From contig CAZJOD010000044.1 of the NCBI GenBank assembly GCA_964547525.1, positions 1 through 23,824 of the forward strand: DNA of 23,824 nucleotides. Direction: 5' to 3'. Position 1 is the stretch's first letter. Each line of letters opens with the position of its first letter. Position numbers and translations under genes: made by a program. The DNA is from CAZJOD01 sp964547525 (lineage in GTDB: Bacteria > Bacillota > Clostridia > JAAYHZ01). A model generated the notes under the pieces. The model saw only the letters and a program-made list of their open reading frames with translations, ran no database searches and had not been told where the DNA came from. Of this stretch, positions 7,637 through 15,612 are shown piece by piece.

Positions 7637-8017
7637 ATGAAATCAAAAGTATCGTTTTATCATTGTGAAATATGTGGAAATCTGGTAGGACTGATTAAAG
7701 ACGGGGGAGGAGAACTGGTATGTTGCGGGCAACCGATGACAGAGTTAGTAGCGAATACAACCGACGCCTCACGTGAAAAGCATGTCCCTGTAGCTGTTAG
7801 AAAAGATAATAAAATCTATGTAGAAGTAGGATCTGCGCCTCATCCAATGACAAAAGAACACCTTATAGAATGGATAGCAGTAACCAATGAAAACGGAACC
7901 GAAAGAATATCTTTAAATCCGTCGGATGAACCCAAAGCGGTTTTCTGTAACAGAGAAAATGCAGAAGTTTATGCGTACTGCAATTTACACGGATTATGGA
8001 AAACTGAAGTTAAATAG
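7637..8017 (+). CDS. dfx: Desulfoferrodoxin (superoxide reductase, 2Fe type)
   Basis: A 126-residue protein starting at ATG 7637, preceded by TTAGGAGG; an in-frame ATG at 7598 lies inside the promoter and is rejected. The desulforedoxin-like N-terminus binds Fe(S-Cys)4 through Cys10, Cys13, Cys29 and Cys30. The catalytic centre II is complete: His49 with Lys48 in EKHVPV, His69 and His75 in HPMTKEH, and Cys115 and His118 in YCNLHGLW. It reduces superoxide to peroxide in the cytoplasm without making oxygen, using rubredoxin-type electrons, and is a mark of an anaerobe. Length and both metal sites match the family. It is a single-gene unit with its own operator-like dyad and terminator. Confidence 0.95.
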   Translation: MKSKVSFYHCEICGNLVGLIKDGGGELVCCGQPMTELVANTTDASREKHVPVAVRKDNKIYVEVGSAPHPMTKEHLIEWIAVTNENGTERISLNPSDEPKAVFCNRENAEVYAYCNLHGLWKTEVK

Positions 8018-8041
8018 TATTTTAATAGATTTATATTATTA

Positions 8042-8069
8042 GGTCATGGTTTATACCATGTCCTTTTTT
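8042..8069 (+). terminator. Rho-independent terminator of dfx
   Basis: GGTCATGG and CCATGTCC pair with one T-T mismatch around the loop TTTATA, and six T follow. It begins 25 bases after the dfx stop codon. Confidence 0.85.
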
Positions 8070-8202
8070 GTATTTAGAGGGTAATTGTTTTGTTATAAGA
8101 AGTCGTTTAATATATAAAAAATTTAAATTTATTTCGACTACAATATCTCTTTTTGCAGTCAGATAAAATTTTATTCATTTTATGGCAAATATTTACCAAT
8201 AT

Positions 8203-8211
8203 TGATATAAT
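8203..8211 (+). promoter_or_regulatory. Extended -10 promoter for the 530-residue GHL10-like gene
   Basis: TGATATAAT is a perfect TG-extended -10 element. The -35 at the usual distance (TGGCAA, 8183-8188) is poor, as expected for extended -10 promoters. Transcription would start near 8218 and give a leader of about 105 bases. Confidence 0.5.
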
Positions 8212-8253
8212 GAGATCATATATTGATGTAAGGTAGTAATATTTTAGTTTTTT

Positions 8254-8305
8254 ATACCCCCTAGTCCTTGTACTTTATTAACGAGGAATTGACGATAGAC
8301 GGGGT
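8254..8305 (+). other. Possible structured mRNA leader before the GHL10-like gene
   Basis: An inner hairpin (CCTTGT 8266-8271 with ACGAGG 8281-8286, one G-U pair, 9-base loop) is enclosed by a second helix (ACCCC 8256-8260 with GGGGT 8301-8305). The outer helix ends two bases before the ribosome site AAAGGAGG (8307-8314). I do not recognise a known riboswitch class. Short helices like these can occur by chance. Confidence 0.3.
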
Positions 8306-8322
8306 GAAAGGAGGCTCCAACG

Positions 8323-9915
8323 ATGACTATACAACAAGAGTTGACGGATCTTAAAAGCAGGTGTATGGCAAAAAAAAGAGAAGTAATTTTTGATAATGAC
8401 GGTGGTGATGTTTTCTATTACAGTGAAAACGTGTCGGCTGAAAATTTATTGGCGTCACGTACAAAGCCCGCATTAGACGCCGGATTGGATACATATGTTT
8501 ATACCACCGGGTGGGGTTTTGGTATAGGGTTACATAACAGTACCGTAGGCAGCATGCTGACCACAAAAAGGGGAATTGCCAAAGATAATAAAACCGGAGA
8601 TTATGCGAAGATGGGTACCGATTGTTTGCGGATTACAGCCGATTATGTAAAGGCTCGGGGGAAAGAATTCTTCTGGGGTATGCGAATGAATGATACCCAT
8701 GATGCCGGATATGAAGGAATACATTTTGAAGATAATCGATTTAAAATTGAAAATCCGGATATTTTGTTAGGAAAAAATATAAAACACGGAGCCCCTACCG
8801 CTGTTGATTACGCAAGTGAAAAGGTAAGAGCTTTCGGTGTTAAGTATATATCGGAGGTTATTGACAGTTACAATCCGGATGGAGTGATGTTGGATTTTTT
8901 TAGGCATCCGGTATTTTTCAGGTCCACCGGAGCAGGATTGAAATCCACAGATCATGAAAGAGAGTGCATGACATCATTCATAAAAAATGTATATGAAGCT
9001 ATAAATGATAGAAGGATAAGAGATAAGAAGTATTATCTTATATCAATCCGTGTACCTGATTCGGTAGAATATTCATACGATATAGGTCTGGATCTTATAG
9101 AATGGTTTGAAAGAGGATATATCGATATTTTATTCGTGTCGAGTTATCTTCAATTTAACAGGTGGGAATATAGTGTTGAAACGGCTCATAAATACGGCAT
9201 TCCGGTATACCCGTCTTTGGATGAATCAAGAGTACGATCAGAATTTCCTCGTTATAAAAGGAATTGTTTACCGGCTTACTTGGGAAGAATAATGAATGTA
9301 TGGAGTGCCGGGTGTGACGGTGTTTTGATGTTTAATAATTCGGGGCTTCGTGATCCGTATCATGATGTGGTACCTAACGATTGGTTTGATAAAGATTCCG
9401 GAGACTTTCGTCTGGCACTTGAGGCGACAATGAAAGGAAAAACAGCTGTTAACACCATGACAAAAAGGTATTTTACCTCTTTTAGGGGTTCGGGGCGTGT
9501 AGCGGGAGGAGCCTTGCCGCATATGGAATATATTAAGATTCCTGTTCTAAACAAATATGATCCCATATACGCATCAGTAAATGAGAAATCATATATTCCT
9601 ATTGTTATATCCGACGATTTCAAAAATGTGGTGCCAAAAGTATTATTTACAGTAATGGTATCTGAAGAGCCGTCTGATATGATTTTAACAATAAACGGAT
9701 ATCCTGTAGAATTTTCGTGCTCGGAATTTAAAAGCGACGGTAATAAATCCGAAACCATAGAATATATGTTACAAGGAGAATTATCCATCGATATTATCGG
9801 AACGGGAGAAAATATGTTTTGTATAACCGGTCAGAACATTATAATTTATGACCTGTGGTTGGATTTGATTTATGATAATAAAAGACAAGATTATGTTCAA
9901 TTAGATAAAAATTAA
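8323..9915 (+). CDS. GHL10-like glycoside hydrolase (TIM-barrel), cytoplasmic
   Basis: A 530-residue protein with no signal peptide; ATG is eight bases after AAAGGAGG. Residues about 20-390 look like a (beta/alpha)8 barrel of the glycosyl-hydrolase-like family 10 type: FFWGMRMNDTHD (117-126), YNPDGVMLDFFRHP (to 196), YLISIRVPDSVEYSYDIGLDLIEW (238 onward), DILFVSSY and GCDGVLMFNNSG. These strand-end motifs carry acidic residues (Asp124, Asp191) suitable for catalysis, but I cannot name the pair. About 140 C-terminal residues form a beta-rich accessory domain. The motif order matches the C-terminal barrel of the 895-residue protein at 18835, so the two are distant paralogues. It forms a single-gene unit. 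The substrate is unknown. Confidence 0.65.
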   Translation: MTIQQELTDLKSRCMAKKREVIFDNDGGDVFYYSENVSAENLLASRTKPALDAGLDTYVYTTGWGFGIGLHNSTVGSMLTTKRGIAKDNKTGDYAKMGTDCLRITADYVKARGKEFFWGMRMNDTHDAGYEGIHFEDNRFKIENPDILLGKNIKHGAPTAVDYASEKVRAFGVKYISEVIDSYNPDGVMLDFFRHPVFFRSTGAGLKSTDHERECMTSFIKNVYEAINDRRIRDKKYYLISIRVPDSVEYSYDIGLDLIEWFERGYIDILFVSSYLQFNRWEYSVETAHKYGIPVYPSLDESRVRSEFPRYKRNCLPAYLGRIMNVWSAGCDGVLMFNNSGLRDPYHDVVPNDWFDKDSGDFRLALEATMKGKTAVNTMTKRYFTSFRGSGRVAGGALPHMEYIKIPVLNKYDPIYASVNEKSYIPIVISDDFKNVVPKVLFTVMVSEEPSDMILTINGYPVEFSCSEFKSDGNKSETIEYMLQGELSIDIIGTGENMFCITGQNIIIYDLWLDLIYDNKRQDYVQLDKN

Positions 9916-9924
9916 TATATGATG

Positions 9925-9959
9925 AAATAGGATTCATTTATATAAAATGAATCCTATTT
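9925..9959. terminator. Long perfect hairpin between convergent genes
   Basis: AAATAGGATTCATTT and AAATGAATCCTATTT are perfect 15-base arms around the loop ATATA, ten bases after the GHL10-like stop codon. It sits in the 113-base gap between convergent genes and could end transcription from both sides, although the T tracts are short. Confidence 0.65.
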
Positions 9960-9966
9960 AAGAATT

Positions 9967-10000
9967 AAAAGAATTCTTTTAATATAAAAATTCTTTTTTT
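9967..10000 (+). terminator. Second hairpin with T run
   Basis: AAAAGAATT (9967-9975) pairs with AATTCTTTT (9989-9997) and a T run reaches 10000. The first arm overlaps an 18-base perfect palindrome, TTAAAAGAATTCTTTTAA (9965-9982). It acts with the preceding hairpin as a double terminator for the plus-strand gene. Confidence 0.6.
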
Positions 10001-10028
10001 ACTTTAATACCACATTACAAATTTTTAT

Positions 10029-12755
10029 CTAGGTGTCGCTATTTATTCTGCTCATCTTCATAATCCTGACAAAACGTTGTTTTTGTATATTTATACCATA
10101 CTCTTGATCCATGACCTCAAGCAGTATATCGGGATCTAAAGTATTATGTTTATCCGAAAGAAAACTAATAAAGTCGATCAGTTCCGGATTTTTTACGCCT
10201 TTTAAAAATAACCTTACTTTGCCTATACGGATAAATGAAAATTTGCTCGTATCATGACTTAATATGGAGCTGTAAAACCACTCGTCATATCCCAGTTGAT
10301 CCAATTGATGAGAAAAACCGTTCCTACGTAGTATACGAATTGTGAAAAAATCATCTTGTTCACAAAAAGAATGTACTTTATTACAATAATCTTTCAGATG
10401 AGTTTTGGTAATTCCTATTTCATTAAATTTTCGTATGTTCATATACTTTGAAGGTGATAATTCAATCATATCCAATTGATTTTTGAGCCTGGTAAGTTCA
10501 ATAGTGAATATGTGCAAGTAATGCATTTTTTTAGGCCAATTTGCAAAATCGAAATAGTCCACTTCGGATAGCATTTTACAAAAAAATTGAGAAGCTGTCT
10601 CATACTTATCTTTAATGCAATAGAAAGAATACATTTTGAAGCCTAAAGATATTACTGTAAATCGATTTATTTTATCAGGTTGGGCATCGGGTAATGAATT
10701 TTTGTATATTTCCTTTATTTCTGAAATTGTGTAGAAATCACCTTTTAACAACTCTTTTAATTTACCGGTATGATCGTACGGAAGATAGATATCATTTATT
10801 ATGTATACACCGTAGTGTAGGTATTGACTAAAGCTACATAAATAATTGGTTTTTACGGTAGCTGCTTTAACGCCATATACTGACTCGTAAATATATGCTA
10901 ATTTTTCATGAGATATCGGTGAATGTTTTTTCATTAATTCCCAAACCTGGATGTCCCGATCCGCATTACCGAATTCTATTATAGGCATTCGGCAGAATCT
11001 TACATTGTAATTATTATCGTTTTTATATATTTTTTTTAAAAGATTATGCAATTCATATTCATCATGTATATCATATTTATTCATTAAGCGGGTATTTTCT
11101 CTGAAGAATTTTAATGTGGAGTATTCGACATTATTATATTGGTCAAGATTTAGCGAATTTAGCAGTTCTTTAAAATCATACCCGGATATATCATAATATC
11201 TTAATTTCTTATTTGCCTTCCATAATATAAAATTTGAACTTGCCAATTTGTTTTCCAATGAGGCATACCCCATTTGGCATCGTCTCTCTTTCTGTTTTTC
11301 AAGTACCGGAATATTTTTCTCTATAAGCTCGTTATATTTTAAAACAACTTCTTTTAAAGATGTTTCTTCACCTTTAAAATAGTCTTTAGTTATGTAAAGT
11401 AAGATATCGGAAGATTTTTTATCAATTAATTTCCCTTCTATTAAAATTTTTTTCTTTTTAACACAAGCCTTCTTTTCAATATCTGTTTTTATATTTGCAA
11501 CCGATTTTCTAAAATCTATCGGAAAATCCATATCTTCAGATAAATTGCATGATGATAATCGACCTTTGTTACAAATACTGTTTAGATAATTATATGTAAC
11601 TTCTGTTTCATTGAACATTGTGGTGAAATCTTTTATAGAGAAATAATATTTTTCGAAGACATCAATGTATATGTCTTCAGCTAGTCGGGGTCTTTTATTT
11701 AGCAGCTTAATTATCTTTTGTTGTACGCATTGTCGAGTTACAGAATTCTTTGCTGCGATTTCGTTATATGTTTTCCCTTCAAAACGTTCTATGAGAATTG
11801 CTTGATTTTTTTTATTTCTAAAACTTTTAATGTAATCCGATATGTTAGGGTAACGTTTTCTTATTACATCCCCGATTACAAGCAAGGCTTCGGCTTGAAT
11901 CAACTCGTCTAACAGTTCGTCAAATATCCCTGTATCTTTTAGTGTGTACGATAACCGTTTAACTAACTCTTCCTGTGTAAGCCCGTATTTGTATTCGGTC
12001 ATTGTATTCAATATATATGCTTTTACGGTATTTCTAAGATACTCCTGTGAATACAGCAGACGAATAAATTCATAATTTTTTACATATTGTTTTACAGCTT
12101 TTTCGGTTTTTATTTTATATTTAACAATAAATTCTGTTATAGGTTCTTCTAATACGGTATGTAATATTTTCTCATCTATTTCCATGTATTCTTTAACCCC
12201 GGCTAAAAAATCGTTAAATATATATTCTACAATGCGCTTATCATGTTGAAATATTTCTTTACTTTCATGTACAGTTTCAAATGATAAAGTTTTTATCTTA
12301 TTCATAATTTCACTAGCCGTTTTTACCCCGGAGTTTTTCATTAATAGTAAGTCCTCTTTTGTCATACTAATAATTTCGGATGCAAAGCTTTTACCGTGGT
12401 TTAGTAAACAGTGATATGCGCGTACGGACAATCCTAGATATTCGATAGGTATGTCTTTACGCAAAACACCTTGTTTATCGCAAAACACTTTTATATTATT
12501 TGTTTGAATAGGGGTGTTATCATTGTAGAATGTACCTGCATACAGTAAATCGTTTTGACCGCTTCTTATATCCGAGATTACTGATATTATCTCATCGGCG
12601 CTTTTTTTCCCTATGTTTTTTATGTATAGGTATTGTTCTACAGGTGTTCTCAATAGTTTCCCCACGTTATCTATACCGATACTTAATAATGCATTGTTAG
12701 ATCGAACTGAAAGTCCGAGTAATAAAAGAGAGCTTTCGTCGGTTACATATTGCAT
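10029..12755 (-). CDS. Tandem RNA-polymerase alpha-CTD-like protein with a sigma-4-like helix-turn-helix
   Basis: A 908-residue soluble protein. Residues 11-63 match the RNA polymerase alpha C-terminal domain: GLSVRSNNAL ... KNIGKKSADEI keeps the positions of E. coli Arg265, Asn268, Gly296, Lys298, Ser299 and Glu302 (here Arg18, Asn21, Gly49, Lys51, Ser52, Glu55), which read the AT-rich minor groove. A second copy at 103-156 (GLSVRAYHCL ... KNSGVKTASEI) keeps Arg112, Cys116, Gly143, Lys145 and Glu149. Residues about 314-353 (ERFEGKTYNEIAAKNSVTRQCVQQKI) resemble sigma factor region 4. The remaining 550 residues are helical, with winged-helix-like stretches, and I cannot assign them. ATG follows GAGGAG-type ribosome site at close range. 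A DNA-binding transcription factor is likely; target and trigger are unknown. It has its own promoter and does not belong to a neighbouring operon. Confidence 0.75.
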   Translation of the reverse strand: MQYVTDESSLLLLGLSVRSNNALLSIGIDNVGKLLRTPVEQYLYIKNIGKKSADEIISVISDIRSGQNDLLYAGTFYNDNTPIQTNNIKVFCDKQGVLRKDIPIEYLGLSVRAYHCLLNHGKSFASEIISMTKEDLLLMKNSGVKTASEIMNKIKTLSFETVHESKEIFQHDKRIVEYIFNDFLAGVKEYMEIDEKILHTVLEEPITEFIVKYKIKTEKAVKQYVKNYEFIRLLYSQEYLRNTVKAYILNTMTEYKYGLTQEELVKRLSYTLKDTGIFDELLDELIQAEALLVIGDVIRKRYPNISDYIKSFRNKKNQAILIERFEGKTYNEIAAKNSVTRQCVQQKIIKLLNKRPRLAEDIYIDVFEKYYFSIKDFTTMFNETEVTYNYLNSICNKGRLSSCNLSEDMDFPIDFRKSVANIKTDIEKKACVKKKKILIEGKLIDKKSSDILLYITKDYFKGEETSLKEVVLKYNELIEKNIPVLEKQKERRCQMGYASLENKLASSNFILWKANKKLRYYDISGYDFKELLNSLNLDQYNNVEYSTLKFFRENTRLMNKYDIHDEYELHNLLKKIYKNDNNYNVRFCRMPIIEFGNADRDIQVWELMKKHSPISHEKLAYIYESVYGVKAATVKTNYLCSFSQYLHYGVYIINDIYLPYDHTGKLKELLKGDFYTISEIKEIYKNSLPDAQPDKINRFTVISLGFKMYSFYCIKDKYETASQFFCKMLSEVDYFDFANWPKKMHYLHIFTIELTRLKNQLDMIELSPSKYMNIRKFNEIGITKTHLKDYCNKVHSFCEQDDFFTIRILRRNGFSHQLDQLGYDEWFYSSILSHDTSKFSFIRIGKVRLFLKGVKNPELIDFISFLSDKHNTLDPDILLEVMDQEYGINIQKQRFVRIMKMSRINSDT

Positions 12756-12825
12756 GAGAGGACTCCTTTTATATTATTAAATTTACTTAAATGAGACTAA
12801 AAAATTGTAAATTAATTTTATTAAA

Positions 12826-12854
12826 ATTATACCAAATAAAAAAATCATTGTAAA
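12826..12854 (-). promoter_or_regulatory. Strong vegetative promoter of the alpha-CTD-like gene
   Basis: Read on the minus strand: TTTACA, a 17-base spacer and a perfect TATAAT, with TGG just before it (extended -10). It lies about 70 bases upstream of the start codon and predicts a leader of about 60 bases. It is the best sigma-A-type match in the window. Confidence 0.8.
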
Positions 12855-12889
12855 CAGTTGAAGCATTTTTTATCAATGGGAATGAAGAT

Positions 12890-12927
12890 AAAAAAAGGGA
12901 CAGATCAATTTTTTCGATTCTGTTCCT
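12890..12927 (-). terminator. Rho-independent terminator of the 703-residue protein gene
   Basis: On the minus strand GGAACAGAATC pairs imperfectly with GATCTGTCCC (one mismatch, one bulge) around an A-rich loop, followed by seven T. It lies about 50 bases past the stop codon and directly upstream of the promoter of the next minus-strand gene, so the two genes are separate units. Confidence 0.75.
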
Positions 12928-12976
12928 ATTTTTATCATATATTTTGCTCATTATTAAAAGTAATATTTTGAAAGCT

Positions 12977-15088
12977 TCACCCGTTGTATGGTACAGCTTC
13001 AGGAGCCGGTTTATCAATAAGAGATACATTTATTTCATCTGATAACGGATAATTTAACATTGCTGCAAAGGATACGAAATTAGCACCGTTTATTATAGAT
13101 TTTATGTTAAATGGCATACTGTAAGTAATATCACCGATTACAGAATTACTTGTAGTGGCTTCAACCGAATAATTATTTGTACCGTTATTTATAACTGCTG
13201 AAATTTTACTATCGGTGTTTTTTTCAACATCTATAAAATCTTTATTGCATGTTAATTCATAGCTTATACGTAATTCGTCTCCCCTTAACAATTCAAAAGG
13301 AATTAAGACACCTGTCGCCAATTGTTCTTTGCTTATAGTGTAAACGATATCTTCTCTTATTGTAAAATCTTTTTTATTATTGTCAGGCGGGTCTAATTTT
13401 GAAATTCGTATATAAAAATTGCCCGATGCTATAAACCCTTCAGGTATATCATCAGAAAAGTATGCTTTATGGGTGTCGTTTGTTTTAATTTTGATAAAAT
13501 TTATAATGCGAACCGGGTTTCCTTTTTTTAATGTTCCTTCATATATTTTATACAACCTGAAATGTCCTATCTTTTTAAACACTTCAGAGTTTTTAGTTAT
13601 ATTATTATCGATTTCATTAAATTTACATAATAGTTCCTCAATATCCGCACCGGCCTTATACAAATAAGATAAAGCTGAAAAAGCAAACCGCATTGCAGCC
13701 ATGTCGTGAGATACATATCTTCTAGGGTTAAGAGGATTTTCCGCCCCGTCGTAATAGAACCACTTATCATAATCGTATTCACGTACCAAGTACCATAAGA
13801 AACCGCGAGTCAACTCAAACAATCGTCCCTTTAACACCGGGTCTTTTACATAATAGCCTATGGTCGCGCATGCCGAAGCGGCCAAAGATACGACATTATC
13901 GGTAGAATCATTTATAGGATTACCCAAACTTAACCCGGTAGGGTTGTATTCTGTATAGTAGTATACATGCCCTTTATATATACCTTTGTGGAAACCGTAT
14001 CTTGGAAATTGGTTATATACAAAATCGAATGCATACTTGAAATATTCTTCTTTACCTGTAAGCTGAAACGCTGTTACAAAACAAGAAGCAATTGCGGAAT
14101 TTACGTGATGGTCAGGTTCGTGATATTTCCAAAAGTACCCGTATCCGTCAAGCCATTGCCAATCGAACAGGTAATCGAATCCCGCAAACCATTCCGGATG
14201 AAGAGTGTAATCTTTTGGATAACAATCTTTGACAAAACTATTTGTGCCGTCTTTTTCCCATCTGGAATATTTAAAGAAATCGAACAGTTCCTCGGCTCTT
14301 GTTAAATATTTTTGGTTTTGTGATAAAACATACGAAGGTAAAAAGTACAGACCCAAATAATCATTTTGCCTTCTTGGGTAATAACGTTTACTATAGTGAA
14401 AGTGTGATCTCATAATGGGATTATGTTTTATGTCACCGGCAATAATATAGGGCTCGGGTTCGCTTATATTTTGGCCTAACATACCGAATCTTATAGGTAA
14501 ATTCATGAATTTATCGGTTTTTTCGGTCACATCGAATCCAAAGTCCAGTTCATATATGAAACCTACATCGAAATATTGTCTTAATAGCGGATTCAAGTGA
14601 ATTTTTCTATCTCTATGAGGTAAGTCTAAAACAGGGAACAAGCTCCAAAATTCATCCGGTTCCATAGGTTCATTAATATCTTCTATGTCGGTAACTTCCA
14701 TAACCTCACCGAATCCACTCACCAATTCATGTGAAAATTTCAAGTTTATCAGTTTAATATTACTATTTCCAATAACCGTTAAGTCTATAATAGCGTTATC
14801 AGATGCGGCCGGTGCGTATATAAGCCAAAAAATTTTGTTATCGGAGGCGTTAATTATTTTAAAGTCGGTACGAATTATCTCATTGTTTACCCGCCATTTA
14901 ATAGAACATTCGATATCACTGCCGGTGGGAGAAATGTCGCAGCTTAACACATACGATTTACCGGGAGATTTGAGCTCAACAACAAACGTTTTTTTACTTT
15001 TGGGAAACAAGAAAATATTATCTGCTGTTTCTTTATTATCATTAAGTAAGTTAATACCAGGTTGTGTAAATACTTTTTTTTGAATCAT
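12977..15088 (-). CDS. Predicted carbohydrate-active protein of unknown family (alpha-toroid-like core)
   Basis: The start is ATG at 15088 (703 residues), seven bases after AGGAG; the frame opens 20 codons earlier at 15148 without a ribosome site and inside the leader. No signal peptide. Residues about 30-130 are a beta-sandwich-like domain. The centre (about 220-520) is helical with aromatic-rich phrases such as HEPDHHVNSAIASCF (323 onward), FVYNQFPRYGFHKG and YTEYNPTG, typical of (alpha/alpha)6-toroid sugar enzymes: lyases, unsaturated glucuronidases and epimerases. The last 150 residues are again beta-rich. I do not recognise the family and cannot point to catalytic residues. It is divergent from the GH127-like operon, shares its intergenic region, and probably serves the same sugar. 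Confidence 0.6.
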   Translation of the reverse strand: MIQKKVFTQPGINLLNDNKETADNIFLFPKSKKTFVVELKSPGKSYVLSCDISPTGSDIECSIKWRVNNEIIRTDFKIINASDNKIFWLIYAPAASDNAIIDLTVIGNSNIKLINLKFSHELVSGFGEVMEVTDIEDINEPMEPDEFWSLFPVLDLPHRDRKIHLNPLLRQYFDVGFIYELDFGFDVTEKTDKFMNLPIRFGMLGQNISEPEPYIIAGDIKHNPIMRSHFHYSKRYYPRRQNDYLGLYFLPSYVLSQNQKYLTRAEELFDFFKYSRWEKDGTNSFVKDCYPKDYTLHPEWFAGFDYLFDWQWLDGYGYFWKYHEPDHHVNSAIASCFVTAFQLTGKEEYFKYAFDFVYNQFPRYGFHKGIYKGHVYYYTEYNPTGLSLGNPINDSTDNVVSLAASACATIGYYVKDPVLKGRLFELTRGFLWYLVREYDYDKWFYYDGAENPLNPRRYVSHDMAAMRFAFSALSYLYKAGADIEELLCKFNEIDNNITKNSEVFKKIGHFRLYKIYEGTLKKGNPVRIINFIKIKTNDTHKAYFSDDIPEGFIASGNFYIRISKLDPPDNNKKDFTIREDIVYTISKEQLATGVLIPFELLRGDELRISYELTCNKDFIDVEKNTDSKISAVINNGTNNYSVEATTSNSVIGDITYSMPFNIKSIINGANFVSFAAMLNYPLSDEINVSLIDKPAPEAVPYNG

Positions 15089-15159
15089 AATTGATCTCCT
15101 ATAAAGTTTTATACCATGTGCCGGATACAAATTGAAAAATTCTAACATGATTTCTTTGT

Positions 15160-15188
15160 ATTATATACAATTTTTATTCTGTGTACAA
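15160..15188 (-). promoter_or_regulatory. Promoter of the 703-residue gene with a dyad over its -10
   Basis: On the minus strand: TTGTAC, 17 bases, perfect TATAAT. The -10 lies inside an inverted repeat TTGTAT-TAT-ATACAA (15156-15170), a plausible operator. The leader would be about 65 bases. Confidence 0.6.
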
Positions 15189-15364
15189 CAATCAGGTATA
15201 GAGTTGTAAAAAAATCATACCGGGTCTTATTTGATTACATATTATCGGGGCTATACTTAGGTCCGGTTAATAGAGAGATTTTGATTTCTATTTTATATGA
15301 TACAAAGATTAGCATTTTGTATGCCTCCAAAAGTAAATTGGATGAGATGTGTCCCTTGTAGAAT

Positions 15365-15420
15365 ATGCACAAAATATAAGTAAGAAAATTATGCAATATG
15401 CATATTGCACAACAAAATAT
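15365..15420 (+). promoter_or_regulatory. Conserved upstream element, copy A (GH127-like operon)
   Basis: ATGCACAAAA at 15365-15374 is followed, 24 bases from its first base, by TTATGCAATATGCATATTG (15389-15407), which contains the 18-base perfect palindrome TGCAATATGCATATTGCA (15392-15409). The same layout recurs without gaps at 21614 and with a one-base shift at 23357. Its position just upstream of and into the -35 suits an activator such as an AraC-family protein. Confidence 0.6.
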
Positions 15421-15433
15421 GTTTGTATAGTAT
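15405..15433 (+). promoter_or_regulatory. Promoter of the GH127-like operon
   Basis: TTGCAC, 17 bases, TAGTAT (TATAGT two bases earlier is an alternative -10). Both hexamers are weak, which fits an activator-dependent promoter. The call rests mainly on identical spacing in the two other promoters of this locus. Confidence 0.45.
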
Positions 15434-15437
15434 TAAC

Positions 15438-15457
15438 TTAAACGATTAAACGATTGG
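15438..15457 (+). promoter_or_regulatory. Double LacI-type operator before the GH127-like operon
   Basis: TTAAACGATTAA (15438-15449) is followed by an overlapping TTAAACGATTGG (15446-15457), the central CG steps being 8 bases apart. LacI-family operators are near-palindromes around CG. The 12-mer is repeated exactly at 23445-23456. It starts four bases after the proposed -10, over the transcription start, where a repressor would block initiation. Confidence 0.7.
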
Positions 15458-15612
15458 TGTGTTGTAACATACAAACATATTATGGTTTACGATTTATAAC
15501 ATGGGGAGAAAAATGTTTACCGGTAAAGAGTACGCTCCGGTTCACAGTAAGTGAGTTATTGCAGTGAAATCACTATTTAACTTTTATTGCATCGGAAAGA
15601 AGGTTGTTGCTT

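Larger units (their letters stand above)
15089..15612. other. Divergent regulatory region between the 703-residue gene and the GH127-like operon
   Basis: About 520 bases holding the minus-strand promoter (15160-15188), the conserved activator-like element (15365-15420), the plus-strand promoter and the LacI-type operators. The stretch 15190-15364 shows nothing I can name. The leader of the GH127-like gene (about 15437-15612) contains a palindrome TTTACCGGTAAA at 15516-15527. Confidence 0.6.

Noticed and set aside
8254..8305. Known riboswitch before the GHL10-like gene
   Set aside because: I compared it from memory with c-di-GMP, THF, fluoride and guanidine classes and saw no matching core, so it is listed only as a possible structured leader.
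9360..9788. 142-codon antisense frame in the GHL10-like gene
   Set aside because: Shadow of a strongly supported gene; no ribosome site or family match.
10029..12755. Reading the alpha-CTD-like protein as an RNA polymerase alpha subunit or a true sigma factor
   Set aside because: There is no alpha N-terminal assembly domain and no sigma region 2, so it can be neither; only DNA-binding parts are shared.
12787..13029. 80-codon minus-strand frame
   Set aside because: It overlaps the end of the 703-residue gene in another frame and covers that gene's terminator and the next promoter. No ribosome site and low-complexity product.
14685..15083. 132-codon plus-strand frame inside the 703-residue gene
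   Set aside because: The minus-strand gene has a ribosome site, promoter and terminator; this frame has none.
15089..15612. CRISPR array or phage attachment site in the repeat-rich divergent region
   Set aside because: Repeats are few, short and promoter-linked, with no regular spacers, integrase or tRNA nearby.
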